Positions 16,079 to 24,120 of a stretch of DNA of 28,983 nt are shown one piece after another; position 1 is the first letter of the stretch, and each line of letters starts with the position of its first letter. The position numbers and the translations under genes are program-made. Under the pieces are notes generated by a model. The model searched no databases, was not told the origin of the DNA, and saw nothing but the letters and a program-made list of their open reading frames with translations. Source of the DNA: CALBPI01 sp039814545 (GTDB taxonomy: Bacteria > Pseudomonadota > Gammaproteobacteria > Steroidobacterales > Woeseiaceae). The stretch covers positions 1 to 28,983 of the forward strand of contig JBCCBB010000036.1 in NCBI GenBank assembly GCA_039814545.1, written 5' to 3'.

Positions 16079-16915
16079 ATGACGACGCTGGCGGGCAAGA
16101 CACTTTTTGTTTCGGGTGCAAGCCGGGGGATCGGTTTGGCGATTGCGCGGCGCGCGGCGCGCGACGGCGCAAACGTGGCCATCGCGGCTAAAACGGCCGA
16201 GCCGCATCCGAAGCTTCCCGGGACCATCTACACGGCTGCCGAGGAGATCGAGGCTGCGGGGGGCAAGGCCCTGCCGCTCATTTGCGATATTCGCGACGAG
16301 GCGGCCGTCGAGGCCGCTGTCGCGGCCACGGTTGAGCGCTTCGGTGGCATCGACATCTGCATCAACAATGCCTCGGCCATCATGCTGACGAGCACGTTGC
16401 ACACGCCTATGAAGCGCTACGATCTGATGCACAAGGTCAATACGCGCGGCACGTTCCTCGTGTCCAAGACCTGCCTGCCGCATCTGCTCGAAGCGGACAA
16501 TCCGCACATCCTCAACCTGTCGCCGCCGCTCAACATGGAAGAGAAGTGGTTCGCGCCGCACGTGGCCTACACGATGGCCAAGTTCGGCATGAGCCTCTGC
16601 GTACTGGGCATGGCCGGCGAATTCCGCGACCAGGGCGTCGCCGTAAATGCACTCTGGCCACGTACGGCCATCGCCACGTCGGCCGTCAAGAATCTGCTTG
16701 GCGGTGACGCACTCGTGGAGCGTTCGCTCAAGCCCGAAGTCATGGCCGATGCTGCGCATGTGATCCTGACGCGCCCGTCTCGCGAATTCACGGGCAATTT
16801 TTGCATCGATGACGAAGTCCTCGAGAGCGTCGGCATCACGGACCTCTCCGAGTACCAGGTGAATCCGGACGTCGAGCCGGCACCAGACTTTTTCGTCGAA
16901 CCGAAGGCAGGCTGA
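16079..16915 (+). CDS. Short-chain dehydrogenase/reductase, HSDL2-like
   Basis: 278 aa from the ATG at 16079, which follows a GGGGGGA ribosome binding site; an ATG 10 codons upstream lacks one. It is a classical SDR with the cofactor motif SGASRGIG (12-19), INNAS (95-99), and catalytic S147, Y164 and K168 (YTMAK). The segments AKTAEPHPKLPGTIYTAAEEIEAAGG and NLSPPLNMEEKWF are typical of the HSDL2 branch, which acts on fatty acyl or related substrates in animals; the C-terminal SCP2 domain of human HSDL2 is absent. The stop overlaps the next start by 1 bp (TGATG), so it is coupled to a phosphotransferase, a hydratase and a PQQ dehydrogenase. A role in oxidising a hydroxyacyl intermediate is inferred from context. 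Confidence 0.87.
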   Translation: MTTLAGKTLFVSGASRGIGLAIARRAARDGANVAIAAKTAEPHPKLPGTIYTAAEEIEAAGGKALPLICDIRDEAAVEAAVAATVERFGGIDICINNASAIMLTSTLHTPMKRYDLMHKVNTRGTFLVSKTCLPHLLEADNPHILNLSPPLNMEEKWFAPHVAYTMAKFGMSLCVLGMAGEFRDQGVAVNALWPRTAIATSAVKNLLGGDALVERSLKPEVMADAAHVILTRPSREFTGNFCIDDEVLESVGITDLSEYQVNPDVEPAPDFFVEPKAG

Positions 16916-17991
16916 TGGGCACGCGGCAAGAGCAGAATTCGGGCACCCGCGCGGTGCGCGAAGCGCACCGTATCGATGAAGCGCGGCTTCTCGAATACCT
17001 GTCCGACACGGTCGAGGGCTTTGCAGGACCGCTCGAGGTCACGCAATTCAAGGGCGGGCAGTCCAACCCCACCTACAAGCTCACAGCGGCGTCCGGCAGT
17101 TACGTGCTGCGACGCAAACCACCCGGCAAGCTACTGCCTTCGGCGCACGCCGTTGACCGAGAGTTTCGGGTCATCAGCGCGCTCTACGGTGCCGATTTTC
17201 CTGTACCGCGTCCGCACGTGCTGTGCGCCGACGACAGCATCATCGGCACGATGTTCTACGTCATGGATTTCGTCGAGGGTCGCATCTTTTGGGAGCCGGA
17301 TCTGCCGGACTGCGCGCCTGAGGAGCGCGGTGCGATTTACAACGCGATGAACGAAACGATCGCGCGTCTGCACACGATCGACTACGCGGCGTTGGGGCTC
17401 GAGGACTTTGGCAAGCCGGGCAACTACTTTGCACGGCAGATCTCGCGCTGGTCGAAGCAGTACGTCGCGTCTGAAACCATCGATGTACCGGCCATGCACC
17501 GGCTCATGGACTGGCTGCCCAACAACATTCCTGATGAAGCGTCGACGGGTATCGTCCATGGCGACTACCGGCTCGACAATATGATCATCGCTGCCGGGGA
17601 AGCGCGCGTCAGCGCCATTCTCGACTGGGAGCTGTCGACGATCGGCCATCCGCTCGCCGACTTCACCTACCACCTCATGGCCTGGCAGATGCCCGACATC
17701 GGCATTGGCTCCAGTGGCCTTGCGGGCAAGGACCTGGAAGCGCTGGGCATTCCCGACGAGGCGACCTACGTGGCGCGTTACTGCGAGCACACGGGTCGCG
17801 ACGGCATCGAGAATCGCGACTTCTACTCGGCTTACAACTTCTTCCGCATCGCGGCGATCCTGCAGGGCATCGCAGGCCGCGTGCGGGACGGTACGGCTGC
17901 CAGCGCGCATGCGGAGGCCGCGGTGAAGGCGGTGACGCCGCTGGGCGACATGGCCTGGGGTTACGCGCAACGCGCCGGCGCAACGGGCTAA
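16915..17991 (+). CDS. ACAD10/11-like phosphotransferase (APH fold)
   Basis: 358 aa, the kinase-like domain found as the N-terminal half of ACAD10/ACAD11 and as stand-alone bacterial proteins. Visible are the FKGGQSNPTYKL loop (about 46-56), the ATP-binding lysine in YVLRRKPPG (K68), the catalytic loop HGDYRLDN (H215, D217, N222) and the metal-binding D237 in ILDWELSTIGHPLAD. Relatives with known roles (LvaA of the Pseudomonas levulinate pathway; ACAD11) phosphorylate the hydroxyl of 4-hydroxyacyl-CoA so that it can be eliminated. That role is inferred here. No acyl-CoA dehydrogenase partner is in the window. It overlaps the SDR before it and the hydratase after it by 1 bp each. An aminoglycoside resistance role is unlikely given the context. 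Confidence 0.87.
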   Translation: MGTRQEQNSGTRAVREAHRIDEARLLEYLSDTVEGFAGPLEVTQFKGGQSNPTYKLTAASGSYVLRRKPPGKLLPSAHAVDREFRVISALYGADFPVPRPHVLCADDSIIGTMFYVMDFVEGRIFWEPDLPDCAPEERGAIYNAMNETIARLHTIDYAALGLEDFGKPGNYFARQISRWSKQYVASETIDVPAMHRLMDWLPNNIPDEASTGIVHGDYRLDNMIIAAGEARVSAILDWELSTIGHPLADFTYHLMAWQMPDIGIGSSGLAGKDLEALGIPDEATYVARYCEHTGRDGIENRDFYSAYNFFRIAAILQGIAGRVRDGTAASAHAEAAVKAVTPLGDMAWGYAQRAGATG

Positions 17992-18845
17992 TGCTCGACG
18001 CGGATCGCCTGCGCAGCCTGTCGCGGACCGACCTGCCGTTTCTCTGGCGCACAGAGCAGTCGTCTCTGTATGCGCTCAGCGTCGGCCTGGGACGCGACAG
18101 CGCCAATGCCATGGCGCGCGATTACGTCATCCCCTCGGCGGCACAGCAGGCCATCCCGACCATGGCAACAGTCATGAGCGTGAATGTGTTCGAGCAGGAC
18201 TACGGCTGGGACTACACGCAGATGCTGCATGGTGAGCAGCGGCTCAAGTTGCACCGGCCGTTGCGGCCCGCGGCCGACATGCTGGCGGATTTTCGTGTCG
18301 AGGCCGTGCATGACAAAGGTGTCAACCGCCCGGCAATTATCGTGACGCGCACAGACGTGCGTCAGGCGGCGGACAACATTCCCTTATTCACGGCGTCGTC
18401 GACGCTTGTCGCGCGTGCTGATGGGGGCTTTGACGGCCCCCGTGATGCCCTGCCGCAGCCCACAGCCACGCCCGAGCGGCCGCCGGACCTGCGCCACGAC
18501 GCCGAGACGCGTCCCGAGCAGGCGCTGCTGTACCGATTCAATGGTGACCACAATCCGCTGCACGTCGATCCTCAGGCCGCCCGCGCGGCGGGCTTTCATG
18601 CGCCCATCCTGCACGGGCTGTGCACGTACGGCTTTGCCTGTAATGCGATTCTGGAAACGATTTGCGATTACGACAGCACGTTGATCGCTGAAATCAACGC
18701 GCGCTTCACAGCACCCGTGTACCCCGGCGACACGATCACAACGGAAATGTGGCAATCCGCTGATCGCGTGGCCTTTCGTTGCCGGGTTGCAGCGCGCGAT
18801 GATGCCGTCGTGCTCGATAACGGCCACTGCAGGTTGCTCGTATGA
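17991..18845 (+). CDS. MaoC-family hydratase-2 (R-specific enoyl-CoA hydratase type)
   Basis: 284 aa double-hotdog protein of the peroxisomal hydratase-2 kind. The N-terminal half (about 1-145) is the degenerate hotdog that holds the acyl chain, including AQQAIPTMATVM. The C-terminal half carries the signature YRFNGDHNPLHVDPQAA with catalytic D186 and H191, followed by GFHAPILHGLCTYG. The reaction is reversible hydration of trans-2-enoyl-CoA to (R)-3-hydroxyacyl-CoA; long or branched chains are common substrates of this branch. The start overlaps the phosphotransferase stop (TAATG) and the stop overlaps the PQQ dehydrogenase start by 4 bp (ATGA), so it is part of one translationally coupled unit. 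Confidence 0.9.
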   Translation: MLDADRLRSLSRTDLPFLWRTEQSSLYALSVGLGRDSANAMARDYVIPSAAQQAIPTMATVMSVNVFEQDYGWDYTQMLHGEQRLKLHRPLRPAADMLADFRVEAVHDKGVNRPAIIVTRTDVRQAADNIPLFTASSTLVARADGGFDGPRDALPQPTATPERPPDLRHDAETRPEQALLYRFNGDHNPLHVDPQAARAAGFHAPILHGLCTYGFACNAILETICDYDSTLIAEINARFTAPVYPGDTITTEMWQSADRVAFRCRVAARDDAVVLDNGHCRLLV

Positions 18846-20995
18846 CACGTCGATGGATTGCTCTGGTAGCGCTATGCGCCGTACTAACGGCGCCGGCGAC
18901 ACACGCCGCCGATGTGACCGCGGCGCGCGCCGCCGCACCGGCACCCGGCGACTGGCCCGCACACGGGCGCAGCTACGCGGAGCAGCGACACAGCCCGCTC
19001 GACGCCGTAAATCGCGACACCGTCGAACGACTGGGTCTCGCCTGGGCGTTCGAGTTGCCCACGCGTCGCGGTCAGGAAGCCACCCCCATCATGGTGGACG
19101 GCGTGCTCTACGTGACGGGCTCTTGGAGCATGGTGTTCGCGCTCGATGCCGCGACGGGTGCGCTCAAATGGCAGTACGACCCGGGCGTGCCAAGGCGCAC
19201 GGGCAGTAAGGCCTGTTGTGACGCTGTGAACCGCGGTGTCGCCGTGTGGCAGGGCCAGGTGTTTGTCGGCACGCTCGACGGCCGCCTCGTGGCGCTGGAT
19301 GCCGAGGACGGTAGCGTCAACTGGTCCCATCAAACCGTACCCACGGACCAGGCCTACACGATTACGGGCGCACCGCGCATCGTGAAAGACCGCGTCATCA
19401 TCGGCAACGGTGGCGGCGAGTACGGCGTGCGTGGCTTCGTGTCCGCCTATGACGTGGACACCGGTGATCTGGTCTGGCGCTTCCACACGGTGCCCGGCAA
19501 TCCTGACAACGGCTTCGAATCCGATGCCATGGCACGCGCGGCGGACACCTGGTCCGGCGAATGGTGGCGCCTGGGCGGCGGCGGTACGGTCTGGGACTCG
19601 ATGGCCTACGACCCGGAGCTCGACCTCTTGTACGTCGGCGTCGGCAACGGTAGCCCCTGGCAACGCGAGATGCGCAGCCCGGGCGGTGGCGACAACCTGT
19701 TTCTGTCGTCGATTGTGGCATTGCGCCCCGAGACGGGCGCCTACGTCTGGCACTACCAGACAACACCCGCCGACACCTGGGACTACACGGCGACGCAGCA
19801 CATGATCCTCGCCGACCTCGAGATCGAGGGGCGCACGCGCAAGGTCATCATGCAGGCGCCCAAGAACGGCTTTTTCTATGTGCTGGACCGGGAGACGGGC
19901 GCGTTCATATCTGCAGAGCCCTTCGTCAATGTCACCTGGGCCAGTCACGTCGATCCTGAGACAGGCCGGCCTGTCGAAGCGGAGCCTGTGTACGTTGATG
20001 GTCAGCCCGTACCGACGGCGCCGTCGCCGCTTGGTGCGCACAACTGGATGCCCATGGCCTGGAACCCCGACGCGGGGTTGGTCTACATCCCGGCGATGGA
20101 CGCGCCGTTCACGCACGCCAACGCGGCGGCCGAACCTGATCTCGACGATCCGCTCTGGCGTACGGGCACAGACTTCGCGGCAGCGGCCACACCCTTGTTT
20201 ATCGCCCCGGCGGTTGAGGACGCTCTCGCGGAAACGCTTGTAAGTGCGCACTTGCTGGCCTGGGACCCGGTTGCGCAAAAGGCGGCCTGGCGCGTGCAGC
20301 ACGCGCACCCCTGGAACGGTGGCATATTGTCGACCGCAGGCGGGCTCGTGTTTCAGGGCGACGCCACGGGCCACTTTTCGGCCTACGACGCCAAGACAGG
20401 TCAGCTGCGGTGGCAGCGCCCGGCCAACACAGGCATCGTCGCCGCGCCCATGACCTACGCCATTGAGGGTAGGCAGTACGTGGCGGTGCTTGCGGGCTGG
20501 GGCGGTTCCATGGCGCTCAATGGCGGCCGGCTCAATGACACCGTCAAGGGCGGCGCCAATGGCCGTTTGCTTATCTATGCACTCGACGCCGAGGGCGAGC
20601 CGCCGGCCGGCGTTGTGATGGCTGAGATGCCACAGCCGCCACGCAATAGGGCGCTCGATGACGACATTCGCGCGGGCTTCGGCCACTACGCGCGCAGCTG
20701 CTCGGTGTGTCACGGCATGAACGCAGCCGGTGGCGGCGTGATCCCGGACCTGCGTTATCTGTCCCCCGAGAAGCACGCGATCTTCGACCGCATCGTCTAC
20801 GACGGCGTTTTGGCAGAAGCGGGAATGCCGGGTTTCTCGCACCGGCTGACGCCCGAGCAGGTCGAGCAGATTCGTGCCTACGTGATCTACGAAGCCAACC
20901 GTGAATGGCGGCGGCGTGATGATGCGGGTTGGTGGCGCGCCGTCAAAAACGCAGCGTCGCGAGCAACGGCCTGGGCGTTGCTTCGGCTTCAGTAG
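18842..20995 (+). CDS. PQQ-dependent quinohemoprotein alcohol dehydrogenase
   Basis: 717 aa periplasmic enzyme with a signal peptide (MTRRWIALVALCAVLTAPATHA). The eight-bladed PQQ propeller (about 35-590) has the vicinal disulfide C125-C126, metal ligands E193 (GGGEYG) and N269 (GVGNGSPW), and catalytic D314 in TWDYT. The C-terminal cytochrome c domain has C620-x-x-C623-H624 and a probable axial ligand M662 (GMPGF). Length and order match type II quinohemoprotein alcohol dehydrogenases such as that of Comamonas, which pass electrons from alcohols to a soluble acceptor. The residue two after the catalytic aspartate is threonine, not the aspartate of lanthanide-dependent enzymes, so Ca2+ is expected. 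PQQ synthesis genes are not in the window. It ends 3 bp from the stop of a convergent YceI-like gene, with no terminator. Confidence 0.93.
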   Translation: MTRRWIALVALCAVLTAPATHAADVTAARAAAPAPGDWPAHGRSYAEQRHSPLDAVNRDTVERLGLAWAFELPTRRGQEATPIMVDGVLYVTGSWSMVFALDAATGALKWQYDPGVPRRTGSKACCDAVNRGVAVWQGQVFVGTLDGRLVALDAEDGSVNWSHQTVPTDQAYTITGAPRIVKDRVIIGNGGGEYGVRGFVSAYDVDTGDLVWRFHTVPGNPDNGFESDAMARAADTWSGEWWRLGGGGTVWDSMAYDPELDLLYVGVGNGSPWQREMRSPGGGDNLFLSSIVALRPETGAYVWHYQTTPADTWDYTATQHMILADLEIEGRTRKVIMQAPKNGFFYVLDRETGAFISAEPFVNVTWASHVDPETGRPVEAEPVYVDGQPVPTAPSPLGAHNWMPMAWNPDAGLVYIPAMDAPFTHANAAAEPDLDDPLWRTGTDFAAAATPLFIAPAVEDALAETLVSAHLLAWDPVAQKAAWRVQHAHPWNGGILSTAGGLVFQGDATGHFSAYDAKTGQLRWQRPANTGIVAAPMTYAIEGRQYVAVLAGWGGSMALNGGRLNDTVKGGANGRLLIYALDAEGEPPAGVVMAEMPQPPRNRALDDDIRAGFGHYARSCSVCHGMNAAGGGVIPDLRYLSPEKHAIFDRIVYDGVLAEAGMPGFSHRLTPEQVEQIRAYVIYEANREWRRRDDAGWWRAVKNAASRATAWALLRLQ

Positions 20996-20998
20996 CGA

Positions 20999-21721
20999 TC
21001 AGTCGGAGAGGCGCTGCGCGACAATCGTGAAGCGCAGTGTGATGCCATCGGCGACACGAATCGCACCACCCGCGGCAGAGTAGGGCTCGAGGCCGAGCTG
21101 TGTGTGCGTGAGTGTGACTTCACCGCGCGCCGTGACGACGCGTTCTTCGCGAACGATCTCGACGGGCATGGTGACCATCGCCGTGTTGCCCGCCACCTCA
21201 AGCTCGCAATCGATGGTTTGTGCCACTGCGGTGTAGTCGCCGCAGGTTGCGCGAATGAACGGGTAGTCAGTGGCCCGAAGCAGTGCATCGCCCAGCATGT
21301 TGTCGCGCGTGGCGGTGATGTCATCCTCGGGAACGGATTCGGCGAAACCCTCACCTTCTTCGGCGCGCGCGTCGGCGTCGTCAACGGCAAGCCCGTTGGC
21401 GGGCACCACGATGCGCACGAGCGCTTCGCCAACGTCATCGGTAAGCCATGCGGTGCCCGTCAGGGCCGTCGTCGTGATGACGTGATTGTGCCCGAGCCGG
21501 GCCATGGGGCCTTCGCGAAAGGTCAGCAGGCGAATCTGGCTGCTCGCGCTGACGACCGTAAATCGCACGGCGTCAGCGGCAGGCTCACGGGTGCGCAGCG
21601 TGACGTCGGGCGCGACCTCGGTCGCGGTCGCGGGTGGCGCCGTCGACTCACCGACAGCGGCGCAGCCCGCCAGGAAGGCGAGCGTAACGAGCGCTGCGAG
21701 TCCGCAAAAATGCTTGCGCAT
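20999..21721 (-). CDS. YceI-like domain lipoprotein
   Basis: 240 aa from the ATG at 21721; an upstream ATG adds 11 residues but the lower one has AGGA 9 bp before it and gives a proper lipoprotein signal. The lipobox is FLAGC with the acylated cysteine at C20, so the protein is anchored to the outer or inner membrane facing the periplasm. After a linker of about 40 residues comes a YceI-like beta-barrel: MARLGHNHVI, YPFIRAT, a central beta segment, then GEVTLTHTQLGLEPY and GITLRFTIVA. YceI proteins bind isoprenoid or other long lipids in a hydrophobic pocket. The ligand here is unknown. It converges on the PQQ dehydrogenase gene (3 bp between stops) and is divergent from a crotonase gene. Confidence 0.78.
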   Translation of the reverse strand: MRKHFCGLAALVTLAFLAGCAAVGESTAPPATATEVAPDVTLRTREPAADAVRFTVVSASSQIRLLTFREGPMARLGHNHVITTTALTGTAWLTDDVGEALVRIVVPANGLAVDDADARAEEGEGFAESVPEDDITATRDNMLGDALLRATDYPFIRATCGDYTAVAQTIDCELEVAGNTAMVTMPVEIVREERVVTARGEVTLTHTQLGLEPYSAAGGAIRVADGITLRFTIVAQRLSD

Positions 21722-21773
21722 AAAACATGTCCTGAAGGCCGCATTCTGCGGCAACGCCGGGGTCCCCTAACCG

Positions 21774-21779
21774 TATACT
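21774..21779 (+). promoter_or_regulatory. Candidate -10 box of the crotonase gene
   Basis: TATACT (5 of 6 to TATAAT) lies 30 bp before the crotonase ATG in the 88-bp divergent gap, which would give a leader of about 24 nt with an AGGAGGT-like site. No clear -35 is seen; the region where it would be is GC-rich. A small hairpin, GCCGCA/TGCGGC (21738-21752), lies nearer the lipoprotein gene. Confidence 0.4.
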
Positions 21780-21809
21780 ACGTCAGCCACAACGACGGAG
21801 GTAAGGCCC

Positions 21810-22637
21810 ATGAACGATCGCGTGCGTATTGATGTCCACGAGCACGTCGCCACGGTCACACTAGACCGGGCGGACAAGATGAATGCCATGGATCCCGCGA
21901 TGTTCGAGGCGCTGCCCGAGGCCGCTCGCGCCGTCGCCGCGCGTGGCGATGTCCGCGCTGTTGTGCTCACGGGGTCAGGCGGCAACTTCTCAGCCGGCAT
22001 CGATATCGCCGGGTTCGGCGGTCAGGACATCGCCGGCCGGTTCGCCAACGAGGCCTTTGAACACTGCGGCGATACGCCCGCTAACCGCTACCAGCACCCG
22101 ACCTGGTGCTGGTATGCCTTGCCGATGCCTGTTATTGCGGCCATCGAGGGCGTCTGTTTTGGTGCCGGCGTTCAGGTGGCCTCGGGCGCTGACATCCGCA
22201 TTGCGGCACCTGACGCCAAGCTCTCGATCATGGAGATCAAGTGGGGGTTGGTACCCGATATGGCGATGACGGCCACGCTGCGCGGCGTCATGCCGCTCGA
22301 CCGGCTCAAAATGCTCGCCTACACGGGGCAGATCGTTGATGGCGCGCAAGCGGCCGAGCTTGGTCTCGTGTCCCAGGCGACGCCCGATCCGCTGGCGGCA
22401 GCGCAAACCCTGGCTGCGAAAATCGCAGGCCGGTCGCCCGACGCGATCCGGGCCACCAAACATCTGTGCAACGAAGCCTTCGAGAGCGATCGGGCAGAGG
22501 CGCTGCGACTGGAGGCGGCCGCACAGCTCACTGTGATGGGCACGCCCAACCAGCTCGAGGCCGCGATGGCCAACCTGCAGAAGCGTGCACCCGACTTCAA
22601 GGACCCGGACGCCGCGGCATCCGACGCGGCGGCCTAG
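21810..22637 (+). CDS. Crotonase-family protein, dienoyl-CoA isomerase-like active site
   Basis: 275 aa enoyl-CoA hydratase/isomerase fold with CoA-pocket segments KMNAMDP and NFSAGIDIAGF (oxyanion hole) and EGVCFGAGVQVASGADIRIAAPDAKLS. At the position of the first catalytic glutamate of enoyl-CoA hydratase there is Q122. E142 and D150 (MEIKWGLVPD) have the same spacing as the E/D pair of delta3,5-delta2,4-dienoyl-CoA isomerase. So isomerisation of a dienoyl-CoA is more likely than simple hydration, but this is by analogy. The start has a strong GGAGGTAAGG ribosome binding site. It overlaps the convergent mipA-like gene by 4 bp at the stop codons. It stands alone as a transcription unit. Confidence 0.85.
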   Translation: MNDRVRIDVHEHVATVTLDRADKMNAMDPAMFEALPEAARAVAARGDVRAVVLTGSGGNFSAGIDIAGFGGQDIAGRFANEAFEHCGDTPANRYQHPTWCWYALPMPVIAAIEGVCFGAGVQVASGADIRIAAPDAKLSIMEIKWGLVPDMAMTATLRGVMPLDRLKMLAYTGQIVDGAQAAELGLVSQATPDPLAAAQTLAAKIAGRSPDAIRATKHLCNEAFESDRAEALRLEAAAQLTVMGTPNQLEAAMANLQKRAPDFKDPDAAASDAAA

Positions 22638-23491
22638 CGTTCGACGCGTTTCTCGCTCTGCCAGAGTTGGACCACCCAAAGCGCGAATACGCTGACGTCT
22701 TCACGAGAGCGAAACAGCGGCGATGCCGAATTGGCTGCGCCGTCCAGGCTCGACACGCGCAGTCCGACGGCCGCGAAGGTCTTGTCCGTGCGCTTTTGCA
22801 ACGTGAATCCCAGCGTACTCTGCAGGTAGCCACCACGCGCGTCGTAGCTGGCGCGTGAGGGCGTCGCAAACTCGGGTGTGACGCTGTAGAAGTAGTCGTG
22901 CAGCTTGCGACTGGCCATGCTCGTCGTCACCGAGGCTGACCATTCGTAGCCGTCGCCGAATTCGCGTTCGTACTCGAGCTGCGGACTAAAGACGAACCCC
23001 CGTGCGTTGATCTTCCGGTCATCCAGTGAGAACGCGGCGCGCACAGGCAGCTCCAGTTTCAAACGTCGGTCGGTCACGGCCGGATCGCTGAGGATGATCT
23101 CGAGTTCGGGGCCGACCTCGAAAATGAACCCCAGATCGGGCATGCCTTCGCGCGCGCCGACGTCGTCGCTCTCGGCGTCGAACGAACCATTGAGACTGAG
23201 ATCGAGCTCCATGCGCTCGTTTTGGAACAGTCGGCCCGATGCCGCGCTGCCGTCACCCAGTCGGAGAAAGTCCCCGCGGTAGACAACAACCGGGAGGGGT
23301 AGCACGCGGGCCGTTGTGCCGCTGGCGGACGGGTAGTCGGGTGTCACGGCCGCGCCGACGCCCGCGCCCAGCTCCCAGAGCGGCAGCCCCGCATCGTCGT
23401 CTCCCTGGCTCGGAAAGCTCGCGCTGGTTTGCGCGGCGGCCGGCGCCGCCAGCACCCAGAGCGCGGCGGCGGCCCATGCGCGGAGATTCAC
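22634..23491 (-). CDS. MipA/OmpV-family outer membrane protein
   Basis: 285 aa with a signal peptide (MNLRAWAAAALWVLAAPAAAQ). The mature part is the MipA/OmpV beta-barrel type: LWELGAGVGAAVTPDYPSA near the start, LPLPVVVYRGDFLRL, RLFQNERMELDLSL, then alternating strands and a C-terminal strand rich in aromatic and hydrophobic residues. Family members are outer-membrane proteins; E. coli MipA links MltA to PBP1B, while other members act as porin-like or stress-related proteins. Its GTG/ATG-side end overlaps the upstream tetR stop by 4 bp (23488-23491), so it is co-transcribed with the regulator and is probably under the same operator. Confidence 0.85.
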   Translation of the reverse strand: MNLRAWAAAALWVLAAPAAAQTSASFPSQGDDDAGLPLWELGAGVGAAVTPDYPSASGTTARVLPLPVVVYRGDFLRLGDGSAASGRLFQNERMELDLSLNGSFDAESDDVGAREGMPDLGFIFEVGPELEIILSDPAVTDRRLKLELPVRAAFSLDDRKINARGFVFSPQLEYEREFGDGYEWSASVTTSMASRKLHDYFYSVTPEFATPSRASYDARGGYLQSTLGFTLQKRTDKTFAAVGLRVSSLDGAANSASPLFRSREDVSVFALWVVQLWQSEKRVER

Positions 23492-24081
23492 GGCTTAAGG
23501 CCGCGCATGAGGTAGTCGGGGAACGTGCGGACCGCGTCTTCGGCGACTGCCGGATCGCCGTGAAACCACTTCGGAATCCAGTTGACGGCCCCCATGATGG
23601 CGTTACCCGTCATGCGCACATCGCAGTCTACGATGCTGCCGTCGTCGATACCGTGATGCAGGACGGCTTCGAAGTTGCGCGAGTGCGTCCTTGAGCGCGT
23701 GAGGATCTCCTCGCGGTGCTCGGGGGCGAGCGAGGGAATCTCACTCATGATGGCGATAGGGCCCTCGTTGCCGCAGTGTGCGGCCACGTGCAGCTCGAGG
23801 TAGCGCCGGGCCACGTGAAAACCGCTACCGCCTTCGGCAATCGCCTGATCCAGTGTGCGCTGCCCAATGTCCGCGGCGCGCATGTAGCACTGGTAGACCA
23901 GCTCCTGCTTGCCCGCGATGTAGTAGTAGATCGCGGCATCAGTGAGACCGAGCTGAATGGCCACGTCCTTGAGCGACGTGCCGCTGTAACCCTTCTCGTT
24001 GAAACAGCGCGCCGCGGCGCGGAGCAGGCGCTCTCGTTTGTCATCAAAAGCGCGTGTCGCGCCGGAATTGGCTGAGGTCAT
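23488..24081 (-). CDS. TetR-family transcriptional regulator
   Basis: 197 aa. The N-terminal helix-turn-helix is typical: RERLLRAAARCFNEKGYSGTSL, then DVAIQLGLTDAAIYYYIAGKQELVYQCY (about residues 16-60). The rest is an all-helical ligand-binding and dimer domain with a 3-4 tryptophan/phenylalanine C-terminal part. It is divergent from icmF and the 158-bp gap holds a perfect 22-bp palindrome over both predicted promoters, so self-repression and repression of icmF are likely. An acyl-CoA effector is plausible from the genes it faces but not shown. Downstream it is coupled to the mipA-like gene by a 4-bp overlap. Only a weak ribosome binding site precedes the ATG at 24081. Confidence 0.93.
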   Translation of the reverse strand: MTSANSGATRAFDDKRERLLRAAARCFNEKGYSGTSLKDVAIQLGLTDAAIYYYIAGKQELVYQCYMRAADIGQRTLDQAIAEGGSGFHVARRYLELHVAAHCGNEGPIAIMSEIPSLAPEHREEILTRSRTHSRNFEAVLHHGIDDGSIVDCDVRMTGNAIMGAVNWIPKWFHGDPAVAEDAVRTFPDYLMRGLKP

Positions 24082-24120
24082 ATCGCGGAATAGCTCATAA
24101 GTCGTTGTTTTAAAAAAAAC

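Noticed and set aside
16915..17991. Aminoglycoside phosphotransferase (antibiotic resistance gene)
   Set aside because: The fold is shared, but the FKGGQSNPTYKL and DWELSTIGHPLAD signatures and the acyl-CoA gene context fit the ACAD10/11-like group.
18884..20842. 652-codon open frame on the minus strand opposite the PQQ dehydrogenase
   Set aside because: It is fully antisense to a gene with clear catalytic motifs; long antisense frames are expected in GC-rich coding DNA, and the translation shows no recognisable domain.
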